A DNA stretch of 64,000 nucleotides from an uncultured Lachnospiraceae bacterium (lineage in GTDB: Bacteria > Bacillota > Clostridia > Lachnospirales > Lachnospiraceae), in assembly GCA_910587045.1 (NCBI GenBank), contig CAJULG010000002.1, positions 139,677 to 203,676 of the forward strand. Reading direction: 5' to 3'. Shown in pieces: positions 18,162 to 26,687 of the stretch; position 1 is the stretch's first letter; every line of letters starts with the position of its first letter. Under the pieces are notes generated by a model. It did not search any database, had not been told where the DNA came from, and saw only the letters and a program-made list of their open reading frames with translations. Position numbers and translations under genes: made by a program.

Positions 18162-18506
18162 ATGCGGCAGGCGATCGAACTGGCGGCAAAGCTGAATATG
18201 CAGATAAAAAACAGCAGGGAATATCAGCGTTATGTTGAGACAGACCGGCGGTTACGGGACAATCATGAGCTGCATGAGCGCTTTGATGAATTCCGAAGGC
18301 GGAATTATGAATTGCAGTTTAGTGAGGGTGACAGTAATCTCTACGATGAGGTCTTTAATCTGGTGAAGGAATATGATACAATTCTTCAGGATTCCATTGT
18401 CAATGATTTTGTTCTGGCAGAGCAGCGGTTATGTTCCCTGATGCGGGAACTGTATGGCGCTTTGTCAGAGGGACTGGAATTCGACTATGATTATTTGGAA
18501 AAGTAG
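18162..18506 (+). CDS. YlbF family regulator
   Basis: All-helical protein of 114 residues resembling the YlbF/YmcA family: AAKLNMQIKNSREYQRYVETDRRLRDN, FRRRNYELQF, and a long C-terminal helix. In Bacillus YlbF, YmcA and YaaT form the Y-complex that steers RNase Y and promotes sporulation and competence; placement beside RNase J is consistent with an RNA-decay role. AAGGAGG 18149-18155 gives a strong start. Confidence 0.8.
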   Translation: MRQAIELAAKLNMQIKNSREYQRYVETDRRLRDNHELHERFDEFRRRNYELQFSEGDSNLYDEVFNLVKEYDTILQDSIVNDFVLAEQRLCSLMRELYGALSEGLEFDYDYLEK

Positions 18507-18514
18507 GTGCAGCT

Positions 18515-18889
18515 ATGACGGATAAAAATATGAAAAATGCATTACGGATGGTGTTGCAGTTATTGATCAATATTGTGATCCTGCTGTTGCTGCTGCAGGT
18601 GTTCACATGGGCGTATAACTTTTCCTATAAAGTCTTTACAGACAATGCCTTGAATCCAAACAGCACCAAAGAGGTGGAATTCGTCATACAGCCGGATTCG
18701 TCTACCATTGAAATCGTAGACGATCTGGTAGAGCAGGGATTGGTGGCTGACAAGTATGTAATGATCGCGAAAATATATTTATCCAGTTATCATGGGAAAA
18801 TGATGCCGGGTATTTATGTCCTGAGTCCATCTATGTCAGAGGATGAAATCTTAAAAGAAATCAGCAGAACCGGCGGAGAGGAAGAGTGA
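18515..18889 (+). CDS. MltG/YceG-like N-terminal domain membrane protein
   Basis: Protein of 124 residues with a cytoplasmic N-terminus, one membrane helix (about residues 12-32), and an outside LysM-like segment (VEFVIQPDSSTIEIVDDLVEQGLVADKYVMI ... GIYVLSPSMSEDEILKEIS) as in the N-terminal part of the endolytic transglycosylase MltG. The catalytic YceG domain with its Glu is missing, and length is a third of MltG. Such short versions recur next to these genes in Lachnospiraceae as far as I recall, so this is probably a regulator or partner rather than a recent truncation. Confidence 0.6.
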   Translation: MTDKNMKNALRMVLQLLINIVILLLLLQVFTWAYNFSYKVFTDNALNPNSTKEVEFVIQPDSSTIEIVDDLVEQGLVADKYVMIAKIYLSSYHGKMMPGIYVLSPSMSEDEILKEISRTGGEEE

Positions 18890-19530
18890 TGGATACAGAG
18901 GAAAGAGTCGTATCTTTTATCCGTTCCCTGAACCGGGAAGAGGATGCACTGATCAGACAGTTGGAGCAGGAAGCAAGGACAGAGGATGTTCCTATTGTCC
19001 GGACAGAAACCCGGGAACTGTTAAAGGTTCTGACGCTGCTTCATAAGCCGAAAAGACTTTTAGAGGTGGGAACTGCCATTGGTTATTCTGCCATCTATAT
19101 GAGCCGGTATCTTCCGGAAGATGGCATAATTGTTACAATAGAGAAATACGAACCCAGAATTGCAAAAGCGAAGAAGAACTTCGCCCTTGCCGGTGTAGAG
19201 AATCGGATCACATTATTAGAAGGAGATGCTGCCGATATTCTGAAAGGGCTTCAGGAACCCTTTGACATGATATTCATGGATGCGGCAAAGGGACAGTACA
19301 TTCATTTTCTGCCGGAGGTATTGCGTCTGCTGGTTCCCGGCGGTATGCTGGTATCCGATAATGTATTACAGGACGGGGATGTACTGGAATCTCATTATGC
19401 AGTGCCGAGGCGGAATCGTACGATTCATAGCCGGATGCGGGAATACCTGTATACATTGAAGCATCATGAGGAACTGGAAACAGCGATCCTTCCGGTCGGA
19501 GATGGCGTTGCTCTTAGTATACGGCTGTAG
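18889..19530 (+). CDS. trmR: O-methyltransferase, TrmR-like (tRNA 5-hydroxyuridine methyltransferase)
   Basis: SAM-dependent class I methyltransferase, 213 residues from ATG 18889, which overlaps the previous stop by one base (TGATG). SAM motif LLEVGTAIGYSAIYMSRYLPEDG and the metal/substrate motifs FDMIFMDAAKGQYIHFLPEV and SDNVLQDGDVLES identify the COMT-like O-methyltransferase family. In B. subtilis YrrM/TrmR methylates ho5U34 to mo5U34 and is encoded next to U32 proteins, exactly as here. Confidence 0.85.
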   Translation: MDTEERVVSFIRSLNREEDALIRQLEQEARTEDVPIVRTETRELLKVLTLLHKPKRLLEVGTAIGYSAIYMSRYLPEDGIIVTIEKYEPRIAKAKKNFALAGVENRITLLEGDAADILKGLQEPFDMIFMDAAKGQYIHFLPEVLRLLVPGGMLVSDNVLQDGDVLESHYAVPRRNRTIHSRMREYLYTLKHHEELETAILPVGDGVALSIRL

Positions 19531-19562
19531 CTGGTTCGAGTGTTAGATAAAAGGAGAACAGT

Positions 19563-20789
19563 ATGCAAGAAACAGAGTTACTGATTCCTGCAGGAAGTCT
19601 TCCGGTATTGAGGACTGCCGTGTGTTATGGAGCGGATGCGGTCTATATCGGCGGAGAGGACTTTGGACTGCGGGCAAAAGCACATAATTTTACCCTGGAG
19701 GAAATGCGGGAAGGGATTCGTTTTGCACATTCCCATGGCTGTAAGGTATATATTACTGCAAATATATTTGCGCATAATGCAGATTTAGGAGGCATCCGTG
19801 ATTATTTTGGACAACTGCGCCAGATAGGACCGGATGCCTTGATCATATCGGACCCGGGTGTATTTCTGCTGGCCAGGGAGCAATTACCGGAGGTTGAGAT
19901 TCACATCAGTACCCAGGCAAACACGACCAATTATGAAACATGCCGGTTCTGGCATCAGCTCGGGGCGAAGCGGATCGTGGCGGCACGGGAACTGTCTCTG
20001 ACAGAGCTTCAGGAGCTGCGTCAGAATATGCCGGAGGAAATGGAACTGGAAGCCTTTGTACATGGAGCGATGTGCATATCTTATTCTGGACGTTGTCTGT
20101 TAAGTCATTATTTTACAGGCAGGGATGCGAATCAGGGAGCCTGCACCCATCCATGCCGGTGGAAGTATGCTGTGGTGGAGGAGCAGCGTCCGGGAGAATA
20201 CCTTCCGGTCGAAGAGGATGAACGGGGAACCTATATTTTTAATTCAAAGGATCTTTGCATGATCGAACATATTCCGGAACTGTTAGAGGCCGGTATTGAC
20301 AGCTTTAAGATTGAAGGACGTATGAAGACTGCCCTGTATGTTGCTACAGTTGCCAGAACCTATCGAAGAGCTCTGGAGGATTATCGCAAGTCTCCGGCGC
20401 TTTATCAGCAGAATATGGATTATTACCGTTCAGAAATTGCAAAATGCACATACCGGCAGTTTACAACGGGATTTTATTTTGGTAAAACGGATGCACATGC
20501 ACAGATTTATGATAATAATACCTACCTCCGGGAGTATACCTATCTTGGCACGGTCGAGGCGATAGATGAATCCGGCTGGCTGGTATTGGAACAGAGAAAT
20601 AAGTTTTCGGTGGGAGAAGAAATCGAAGCGATGTTGTTTGACGGTGAAAATCAGGTATTGGATGTTCAGGGGATCCAGGATGAGGAAGGCAGGCCGATGG
20701 AGGCTGCTCCTCATCCGAAGCAGATGCTTCATGTGAATGTAGGAACAGAACTGCCAGTCGGCTGTATCTTAAGACGGAAGGAAGCTTAG
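19563..20789 (+). CDS. Peptidase U32 family protein (TrhP-like tRNA hydroxylation protein)
   Basis: 408 residues. Motifs: ELLIPAGSLPVLRTAVCYGADAVYIGG, HISTQANTTNYETCRFW, CISYSGRCLLSHYFTGRDANQGACTHPCRWKY with clustered cysteines, and the U32 signature DLCMIEHIPELLEAGIDSFKIEGRMK. U32 proteins were first called collagenases, but TrhP/YrrN/YrrO make 5-hydroxyuridine at tRNA position 34 using prephenate; with the TrmR-like gene just upstream the mo5U34 pathway is the better reading. AAGGAG precedes ATG 19563. Its last 4 bases overlap the convergent sigK stop. Confidence 0.88.
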   Translation: MQETELLIPAGSLPVLRTAVCYGADAVYIGGEDFGLRAKAHNFTLEEMREGIRFAHSHGCKVYITANIFAHNADLGGIRDYFGQLRQIGPDALIISDPGVFLLAREQLPEVEIHISTQANTTNYETCRFWHQLGAKRIVAARELSLTELQELRQNMPEEMELEAFVHGAMCISYSGRCLLSHYFTGRDANQGACTHPCRWKYAVVEEQRPGEYLPVEEDERGTYIFNSKDLCMIEHIPELLEAGIDSFKIEGRMKTALYVATVARTYRRALEDYRKSPALYQQNMDYYRSEIAKCTYRQFTTGFYFGKTDAHAQIYDNNTYLREYTYLGTVEAIDESGWLVLEQRNKFSVGEEIEAMLFDGENQVLDVQGIQDEEGRPMEAAPHPKQMLHVNVGTELPVGCILRRKEA

Positions 20790-21412
20790 CCTTCCTCCAG
20801 ACGGGCGCGGAGTTTCTCCAGGGCCCGTTTTTCAATCCGGCTTACATAAGAACGGGAAATGCCCATCTGACGTGCTACATCCCGTTGTGTCACCGGTTCA
20901 TGGTTATGAAGGCCGTATCGCAGGATAATGATCTTCTGTTCTCTTGGCGACAGTGAGGTGGCTAATAATGCATAAATGGAATGAATATGAGTTTCCGTGA
21001 TCATTTGCTCCAGAATGTCCTCATTGCTGCATTCCATGATATCCATCAGATTGATTTCATTTCCCTCTTTATCTGAACCAATAGGTTCATAGAGTGAGAC
21101 CTCCCTGGAGGATTTTCGTTCCTGGCGGAGCAGCATCAGGAGTTCATTCTCGATACAGCGGGAGGCATAGGTACCAAGCTTATTGCCTTTTGATGTATCA
21201 TAGGTATTGATCGCCTTGATCAGTCCGATGGTGCCTGTGGAGATCAGATCCTCCATATCCCGTTCGTGGCTGTTGTATTTTTTGACAATATGGGCAACCA
21301 GACGGAGGTTGTGTTCCACAAGCAGGTTGCGGGCTTCCAGATCTCCGTTCTGGCTTCGTGTCAGATAATATAACTCTTCTTCCGCAGTGAGTGGTTTTTG
21401 AAAAGTTTGCAA
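20786..21412 (-). CDS. sigK: RNA polymerase sporulation sigma factor SigK
   Basis: Mother-cell late sporulation sigma factor. Region 2 has ARNLLVEHNLRLVAHIVKKY and EDLISTGTIGLIKAI; region 3/4 has KEGNEINLMDI and the SigK-typical QMGISRSYVSRIEKRALEKL near the end. The open frame reaches ATG 21436, but that has no ribosome site; TTG 21412 has GAGG six bases upstream, so it is preferred (208 residues; 216 if 21436 is used). Either way there is no hydrophobic pro-sequence like Bacillus pro-SigK, and the gene is not split by a skin-type element. Convergent with the U32 gene. Confidence 0.9.
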   Translation of the reverse strand: MQTFQKPLTAEEELYYLTRSQNGDLEARNLLVEHNLRLVAHIVKKYNSHERDMEDLISTGTIGLIKAINTYDTSKGNKLGTYASRCIENELLMLLRQERKSSREVSLYEPIGSDKEGNEINLMDIMECSNEDILEQMITETHIHSIYALLATSLSPREQKIIILRYGLHNHEPVTQRDVARQMGISRSYVSRIEKRALEKLRARLEEG

Positions 21413-21441
21413 GACGCGCCTCGGAAGGAGTATCATTGCTA

Positions 21442-21469
21442 TATTTTATGTTTTGCATAAAACAAATGT
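21442..21469 (-). promoter_or_regulatory. Sigma-E/sigma-K-type promoter of sigK
   Basis: On the minus strand AC (21469-21468) is followed after 17 bases by CATAAAATA (21450-21442), which fits the mother-cell consensus AC-N16/17-CATANNNTA. It lies about 30 bases before the TTG start, suggesting SigE and/or SigK transcription. Match is by eye. Confidence 0.5.
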
Positions 21470-21629
21470 GCTTTTCCAAGCGGAAAAGGGATGAAAGAGA
21501 AAAGAATATAAGAAAAATATATAAATATCACAGGGGATAATTGGCAAAAATGACGAAAACAAACAGTAGTAATTCCTAAGGTTGTATGTTAGAATATACT
21601 AATAATGGTGAATGAGAGGTAGATGGCAT

Positions 21630-23348
21630 ATGCGTATTTCAGCAGGAAGAAAAAGAATCCGAATTGGTGATTTGCTTGTTGCAGCCGGTGCTATTACAGA
21701 TGAGGAACTGCAGGAAGCGATCGCATATCAGAAGGAAAAGGGGATTAAGCTTGGTCAGGCGTTGGTGGAAATGGAGCTGATCAGTCAGGAACTGTTAAAT
21801 CTTACGATATCCCAGCAGTTGGGTATTGATTACATAGAATTACGCTCCTGCAAGCTTGAGGAGGATGTGCTCCGCCTGATTCCCGAGAAAGAGGTTATGC
21901 GTTATCGGGCAGTGCCGGTAGAGATTGACGAGTATAATCCGAACGTATTGAAGGTTGCCATGTCTGATCCGATGGATATTCTTGCCATCGATGACCTGGG
22001 AATCCTGACGAATATGCAGATTGAACCAATGCTGACCAGTGATGATGAGATTACGGAAGCGATTGGTAAGTATTATGGTAATCAGCAGGCCATGGAGGTG
22101 GCTGAACAGTACCGCAGGGAGCGGGAACAGGAAGGCTTATCCCAGGCAGAGGAGGATATGCTGAATGATGAGATCGATAATTCTCCGATCGTATTGCTGG
22201 TTAAGCAGATCCTGGAGGGCGGTGTCCGGCAGAGAGCTTCCGATATACATATTGAAGCCCTCGAGACCAGTGTCCGGGTACGGTATCGTATTGACGGTGC
22301 CCTGAAAAAGGTAATGACTTATGATTATTCTCTGATGTCGGCCATTGTTGCACGTATTAAGATTATCGGCGGCATGGATATTTCAGAAAAGCGGAAGCCA
22401 CAGGATGGACGTATTTCCATCTTTGTAGACCGGAAGGAGTTTGATATCCGTGTTTCTGTTCTTCCAACTGTATATGGAGAGAAGGTCGTAATGCGTCTGA
22501 CCTCCAAGGAAGGTCTGACAAAACCGAAGAGTGCTCTGGGTCTGGGCCCGGCAGAGATGAAGGTATTTGACGGTATCCTGAGTAATCCGCATGGGATCAT
22601 TCTGGTTACGGGGCCGACTGGTTCCGGTAAATCAACGACCCTGTATACGTCGCTCAGCGAGCTGAATACAGAGGATGTTAATATTATTACTGTTGAGGAT
22701 CCGGTGGAGGCAAATATAGATGGTATTAACCAGGTACAGGTAAATGTTAAGGCGGAAATGACCTTTGCGGCCGCTCTTCGTTCTATCCTGCGTCAGGATC
22801 CGGACATTATCATGATCGGTGAGATTCGAGACGGTGAGACTGCACAGATCGCAGTTCAGGCCGCAATTACCGGTCACTTGGTAGTATCAACCCTGCATAC
22901 GAACAGTGCTGCCAGTACGGTTACCCGTCTGATCGATATGGGAATCGAACCTTATGTTGTTGGTGATGCTCTGGTAGGAGTTATTGCCCAACGTCTGGTG
23001 CGCCGGCTGTGTACCAAGTGCCGGCAGGGACGTTATGCTGAAGATAATGAGAAGGGACTGCTGGGGGTTCCTTTGGATCAGGAATGTGGTGTTTACGAAC
23101 CGGTAGGGTGTCCGTTATGTAACGATACCGGATTTACCGGACGTATCGGTGTTTATGAGATCATGCCGGTATCCAGAAGTCTGCAGGCGGTCATTGCCCG
23201 GGGAGCAACGGCAGATAAGATTGAAGAACAGGCATTGAAAGAAGGAATGCTGACCTTGAAGCTTGCGGCCGGCAATCTGGTAAAGCAGGGGATCACTTCT
23301 ATCAGCGAAATGAAGAAGATCGTATATGAGGCCGGTGATGAATATTAG
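21630..23348 (+). CDS. pilB: Type IV pilus extension ATPase PilB (GspE/PulE family)
   Basis: Hexameric ATPase that powers pilus polymerisation; 572 residues. N-terminal GspE_N domain (RIRIGDLLVAAGAITDEELQEAI), then SDIHIEALETSVRVRYRIDG, Walker A GPTGSGKSTT (near residue 330), Asp box and Walker B (RQDPDIIMIGEIRDGETAQIA), His box HLVVSTLHTNSAASTV, and the zinc tetracysteine CTKC ... CPLC that marks PilB rather than PilT. ATG 21612 is also in frame, but GAGAGG at 21615-21619 lies inside that choice and 11 bases before 21630. First gene of the pilus operon. Confidence 0.94.
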   Translation: MRISAGRKRIRIGDLLVAAGAITDEELQEAIAYQKEKGIKLGQALVEMELISQELLNLTISQQLGIDYIELRSCKLEEDVLRLIPEKEVMRYRAVPVEIDEYNPNVLKVAMSDPMDILAIDDLGILTNMQIEPMLTSDDEITEAIGKYYGNQQAMEVAEQYRREREQEGLSQAEEDMLNDEIDNSPIVLLVKQILEGGVRQRASDIHIEALETSVRVRYRIDGALKKVMTYDYSLMSAIVARIKIIGGMDISEKRKPQDGRISIFVDRKEFDIRVSVLPTVYGEKVVMRLTSKEGLTKPKSALGLGPAEMKVFDGILSNPHGIILVTGPTGSGKSTTLYTSLSELNTEDVNIITVEDPVEANIDGINQVQVNVKAEMTFAAALRSILRQDPDIIMIGEIRDGETAQIAVQAAITGHLVVSTLHTNSAASTVTRLIDMGIEPYVVGDALVGVIAQRLVRRLCTKCRQGRYAEDNEKGLLGVPLDQECGVYEPVGCPLCNDTGFTGRIGVYEIMPVSRSLQAVIARGATADKIEEQALKEGMLTLKLAAGNLVKQGITSISEMKKIVYEAGDEY

Positions 23349-23643
23349 GCAACGGTTCAGCCATGCAGAAATTTGCAAAGCTGAGCCGGCAAGCTTGCTT
23401 GCAAAGGCGAAAGGTTTGCAAATTTCTATATGGCGCTCCGCCATAAACGAAAGTCCGAGCTGTGAAGCAGCGGGGCAGTGAAGCTGCCGGACTTGAGTTT
23501 GCATGGCTGAATGGTTCAGAGCGAGGGCTGAGCCGGCAAGCTTGCTTGCAAAGGCGAAAGGTTTGCAAATGATATATGATTGAAAATAAAATCATTACAT
23601 AATGATATTTTAGAAGAAAAGACGAGATGAAGGAGAGAAAAGC
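23349..23643 (+). repeat. Structured repeat element in the pilB-pilT gap
   Basis: This 295-base gap has no ORF but several nested inverted repeats. TTCAGCCATGCA (23356-23367) pairs with TGCATGGCTGAA (23500-23511) and encloses three arms: GAAATTTGCAAA (23368-23379) with TTTGCAAATTTC (23415-23426); a TATGGCG/CGCCATA hairpin (23429-23445); and AAGTCCG/CGGACTT (23451-23457, 23488-23494) capped by a GGCAG/CTGCC hairpin. The 44 bases 23380-23423 recur exactly at 23527-23570. This looks like a folded RNA or palindromic mobile repeat with a partial second copy. Confidence 0.8.
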
Positions 23644-24699
23644 ATGATCGATATGAATGAACTGCTGGCATTTGCAGTAGAGAACAAAGCATCTGATATT
23701 CACTTTGGGGCCGGGATTCCGCCGAAGCTTCGGATTAACGGCAAGCTGGTGGGATTGGAGATGGATCCGCTGATGCCGGCAGAGGTGGCAGAGGTGCTGG
23801 GAAGCTCAATGAATGATAAGCAGAAAAAGGTATTGCGTGAGAAAGGTGAGGTAGACTTTTCCTATGCACATGCTACCTGTGGACGATTCCGTGTAAATAT
23901 CTATATGGATCGTGGTAACATGGCAGGTGCTTTCCGACGGGTTGATACAGAGATTCCGAGACCGGATCAGCTGGGTATCCCGAATTCCGTCGTAGAACTG
24001 TATAAGAGGAGAAGAGGCCTGGTGCTGGTAACGGGGCCGACCGGTTCCGGTAAATCGACCACACTCGCTTCCATTATTAATAAGGCAAATGAAAACCGGA
24101 CTGACCATATCATTACACTGGAAGATCCGATCGAGTATGTACATAAGCATAAGAAGTCTATCGTTAATCAGCGTGAAGTGGGGATGGATACCCTGAGTTA
24201 TAACAACGCGCTTCGTGCAGCACTTCGTGAAGATCCGGATATTATTCTGGTAGGAGAGATGCGTGACTATGAGACGATTTCCATTGCAGTAACTGCGGCT
24301 GAGACCGGCCACCTGGTATTCTCGACCCTGCATACGATCGGTGCTGCCAGTACGATTGACCGTATCATTGACGTATTCCCGCCGCATCAGCAGCAACAGA
24401 TCCGGACACAGTTGTCTATGGTACTGGTAGGTGTTATTTCCCAGCAGCTTCTTCCGACGTCAGATGGTAAAGGGCGGGTAGCGGCTTTTGAGGTTATGAT
24501 CGCGAATCCGGCGATCCGGAGTCTGATCCGGGATGCCAAAACACATCAGATTCAGGCGACGGTGCAGACCAGTAAACAGCAGGGAATGATTACCATGGAT
24601 GATGCTCTGTATGAGCTGTATCAGAATGGTGTGATCACCAGAGATATTGCACTGACGTATGCACAGGAATTAGACGCCCTGCGAAAGAAGATTGGCTGA
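23644..24699 (+). CDS. pilT: Type IV pilus retraction ATPase PilT
   Basis: Retraction motor of 351 residues. SDIHFGAGIPPKLRINGKL at the N-terminus, Walker A GPTGSGKSTT (residues 131-140), Walker B REDPDIILVGEMRDYETISIA, His box HLVFSTLHTIGAASTIDRI, and the PilT-specific AIRSLIRDAK (equivalent of AIRNLIRE) needed for retraction. No CxxC zinc motif, unlike PilB. Its presence implies a retractile, possibly twitching, pilus. GGAGAG precedes the ATG. Confidence 0.95.
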   Translation: MIDMNELLAFAVENKASDIHFGAGIPPKLRINGKLVGLEMDPLMPAEVAEVLGSSMNDKQKKVLREKGEVDFSYAHATCGRFRVNIYMDRGNMAGAFRRVDTEIPRPDQLGIPNSVVELYKRRRGLVLVTGPTGSGKSTTLASIINKANENRTDHIITLEDPIEYVHKHKKSIVNQREVGMDTLSYNNALRAALREDPDIILVGEMRDYETISIAVTAAETGHLVFSTLHTIGAASTIDRIIDVFPPHQQQQIRTQLSMVLVGVISQQLLPTSDGKGRVAAFEVMIANPAIRSLIRDAKTHQIQATVQTSKQQGMITMDDALYELYQNGVITRDIALTYAQELDALRKKIG

Positions 24700-24742
24700 T
24701 TGTAAAAAATGCACAAAAAATTCAAGGAAAAGTAAAAATATA

Positions 24743-24771
24743 TTGCAAAATGCCAAAAGATAAGGTATTAT
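24743..24771 (+). promoter_or_regulatory. Promoter within the pilus operon, before pilC
   Basis: TTGCAA (24743-24748), 17 bases, TATTAT (24766-24771), in the 165-base gap between pilT and pilC. It would let the platform, pilin and downstream genes be made apart from pilB-pilT. Confidence 0.6.
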
Positions 24772-24864
24772 GAGAAAAGATGATGTTAATACTTTGTTCA
24801 CATTCATGCTTTGGGGAGAACGTGTTACTTTGTATTGGACGAGAAAATGTGCGGAGGAATGACG

Positions 24865-26079
24865 ATGGCGGTATATAAGTATAAGGTCGTAGACGCAGGC
24901 GGTAAGAATAAGAAGGGTGAAATCGAAGCGCAGAGTCAGGAACAGGCGGTAAGTAAGCTGAAGGCTGACGGATTCACGGTAGTATCCTGTAACGAAGCCG
25001 GTGCGATGGACAAAGACATTAATTTGAATATTCAGAAGAAGATCAAACCAAGAGATCTGAGTATCTTCTGTAAGCAGTTCGGTAGTATTCTGAATGCAGG
25101 TGTTACAATTATCTCTGCATTGGATATGATGAGCGAACAGATGGATAACAAAACATTACAACAGGTGCTTCGGGAAACGAAGGCCTATGTTGAAAAGGGC
25201 GGTACTCTGGCAGATGGTTTCCGTCAGCATTCGAAGGTCATTCCGGAACTGATGGTCAGCATGATCGCTGCCGGTGAAATGTCCGGTAATCTGGAAACCT
25301 GTTTTGAGCGGTTATCCATTCAGTTTGCAAAGCAGGGCAGTCTGAATGCAAAGATTAAATCCGCATTGACTTATCCGATCATTGTATTGATCGTTGCAGT
25401 TATTGTTGTTATTGTTATGGTAGTGGCAGTAATTCCACAGTTCTCGGATATGTTTGCCGATATGGGTATGGATCTGCCGGGAGCAACGAAGATGCTTTTG
25501 TGGCTGTCAGATCTGTTCCGGTATCAATGGTGGCTGGTTCTGATCATCGTAGGTGTAATAGTAGGAGCCTACAAGCTTTTCTCAGCATCGGATGTCGGCA
25601 AGCATGTGATCGGTAAGTTCACTATGAAGGTTCCGATCTTTGGTAAGCTGACAGTCATGTCTGCTGCAGCTAATGTAGCACGTACTTTGAGTACCCTGAT
25701 GGCTTCCGGTATTTCTCTGGTGGATTCGGTGGAAGCTGTGTCAAAGATGATGAATAATGTCTGGTATCGGGAAGCGTTGCTGGATGCCAGAGATCAGATT
25801 ATGAAAGGTGTTCCGCTGTCGAAGCCGATTCGGGATTGTGGTATTTTCCCGACTATGCTGCCGCAGATGATCAAGATCGGTGAAGAGACCGGTAATATTG
25901 AGGATATGATGGATAAGGTAGCGGATTATTATGAAGAACAGGTAGATATTACGACTGAGAATGTAACTACCGCAATGGAGCCATTGACCATGGTTGTCAT
26001 GGCAGGTATCGTCGGCATTATCGTAGCCGGTGTATATGGACCGATCCTCCAGATGTATGAAGGTATGGACGATCTGTAA
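24865..26079 (+). CDS. pilC: Type IV pilus inner-membrane platform protein PilC (GspF family)
   Basis: Membrane platform on which PilB/PilT act; 404 residues. Two GspF repeats, each with the pattern FCKQFGSILNAGVTIISALDMM and ARTLSTLMASGISLVDSVEAV, and membrane segments near 170-195, 215-240 and 370-395. The N-terminus MAVYKYKVVDAGGK is typical. The frame is open from 24811, but GGAGG 24853-24857 stands 7 bases from ATG 24865 and only 1 base from ATG 24859. Confidence 0.93.
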   Translation: MAVYKYKVVDAGGKNKKGEIEAQSQEQAVSKLKADGFTVVSCNEAGAMDKDINLNIQKKIKPRDLSIFCKQFGSILNAGVTIISALDMMSEQMDNKTLQQVLRETKAYVEKGGTLADGFRQHSKVIPELMVSMIAAGEMSGNLETCFERLSIQFAKQGSLNAKIKSALTYPIIVLIVAVIVVIVMVVAVIPQFSDMFADMGMDLPGATKMLLWLSDLFRYQWWLVLIIVGVIVGAYKLFSASDVGKHVIGKFTMKVPIFGKLTVMSAAANVARTLSTLMASGISLVDSVEAVSKMMNNVWYREALLDARDQIMKGVPLSKPIRDCGIFPTMLPQMIKIGEETGNIEDMMDKVADYYEEQVDITTENVTTAMEPLTMVVMAGIVGIIVAGVYGPILQMYEGMDDL

Positions 26080-26091
26080 TTTATGGTTATT

Positions 26092-26120
26092 ATCTGCTGA
26101 ATCCGAAACCGTCAGCAGAT
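26092..26120 (+). other. Stem-loop between pilC and the pilin gene
   Basis: TCTGCTGA (26093-26100) pairs with TCAGCAGA (26112-26119) around an 11-base loop, extended by one A-T pair. The following bases are AT-rich without a clear T-run. Likely an RNA-processing or stability stem ahead of the abundant pilin message. Confidence 0.55.
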
Positions 26121-26156
26121 TAATAATAAATATTATATAATAAAGGAGAGATTATT

Positions 26157-26621
26157 ATGAAAAAAACAAGTAACAAGGGTTTCTCAATGGTCGAGCTGAT
26201 TATCGTAATCGCTATCATGGCTATCTTAGCTGCTGCATTGGCACCATCGTTGATCAAGTACATCAACAAGTCAAGATTGAGTACTGATATTACAACGGGT
26301 ACTTCTATTGCAGATGCTGCATCTGCTGCTATGGCAGTTGAGGCTGCAAATGATGCTATTGGTGCATATGAAAATGGTACATCAGATGTTAATCTGATTT
26401 TGGCTCAACGCGCTTCCAACAGCTATGCTTCAGAGTTTGCAAGTGTATTAGGCGTTAACAGTGTTAAGGGTAAATCCAAGAAGGATTTGGTTGGTACTTC
26501 CCTGAGCAACAGCTTCTGGATTTCTTTCAATCCAGGTTCTAACAACGTAACTGTATGGTATGGTGTGACAGATAATGATCATATCGTTGTTCCTAATGCA
26601 GGTTCACGTTTGAGCGAATAA
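26157..26621 (+). CDS. Type IV pilin (probable major pilin)
   Basis: Prepilin of 154 residues. A basic leader MKKTSNKG is cut before FSMVELIIVIAIMAILAAALA, a class III signal with Glu at mature position 5 and the hydrophobic assembly helix. The small globular domain follows. AAAGGAGAG is a strong ribosome site, and stem-loops flank the gene on both sides, both expected for a highly expressed major pilin. The codons and the helix resemble Gram-positive PilA proteins, but the C-terminal domain does not identify a subtype. Confidence 0.9.
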   Translation: MKKTSNKGFSMVELIIVIAIMAILAAALAPSLIKYINKSRLSTDITTGTSIADAASAAMAVEAANDAIGAYENGTSDVNLILAQRASNSYASEFASVLGVNSVKGKSKKDLVGTSLSNSFWISFNPGSNNVTVWYGVTDNDHIVVPNAGSRLSE

Positions 26622-26632
26622 TCAATGCAGTC

Positions 26633-26672
26633 ATATAACACATGCCCGGATGGAACCGGGCGTGTGTTATAT
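26633..26672 (+). other. Strong stem-loop after the pilin gene
   Basis: Positions 26633-26649 pair with 26656-26672 (17-base stem with one G-T pair, six-base loop). No T-run follows and the pilD start is 16 bases later, so it probably stabilises the pilin mRNA 3' end and dampens read-through to pilD rather than terminating fully. Confidence 0.7.
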
Positions 26673-26687
26673 ATATAGGTGAATACA

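Noticed and set aside
18515..18889. Recently truncated mltG pseudogene
   Set aside because: The short frame is intact, well spaced and overlaps its neighbour's start by one base, and no remnant of the missing catalytic domain follows. A functional short protein is more likely.
23380..23570. CRISPR array
   Set aside because: Only two copies of a 44-base sequence with complex internal palindromes and no cas genes.
23349..23643. Cyclic-di-GMP riboswitch controlling pilus genes
   Set aside because: Such switches do control clostridial pili, but the conserved GEMM-I and GEMM-II core sequences were not found in this gap or upstream of pilB or pilC.
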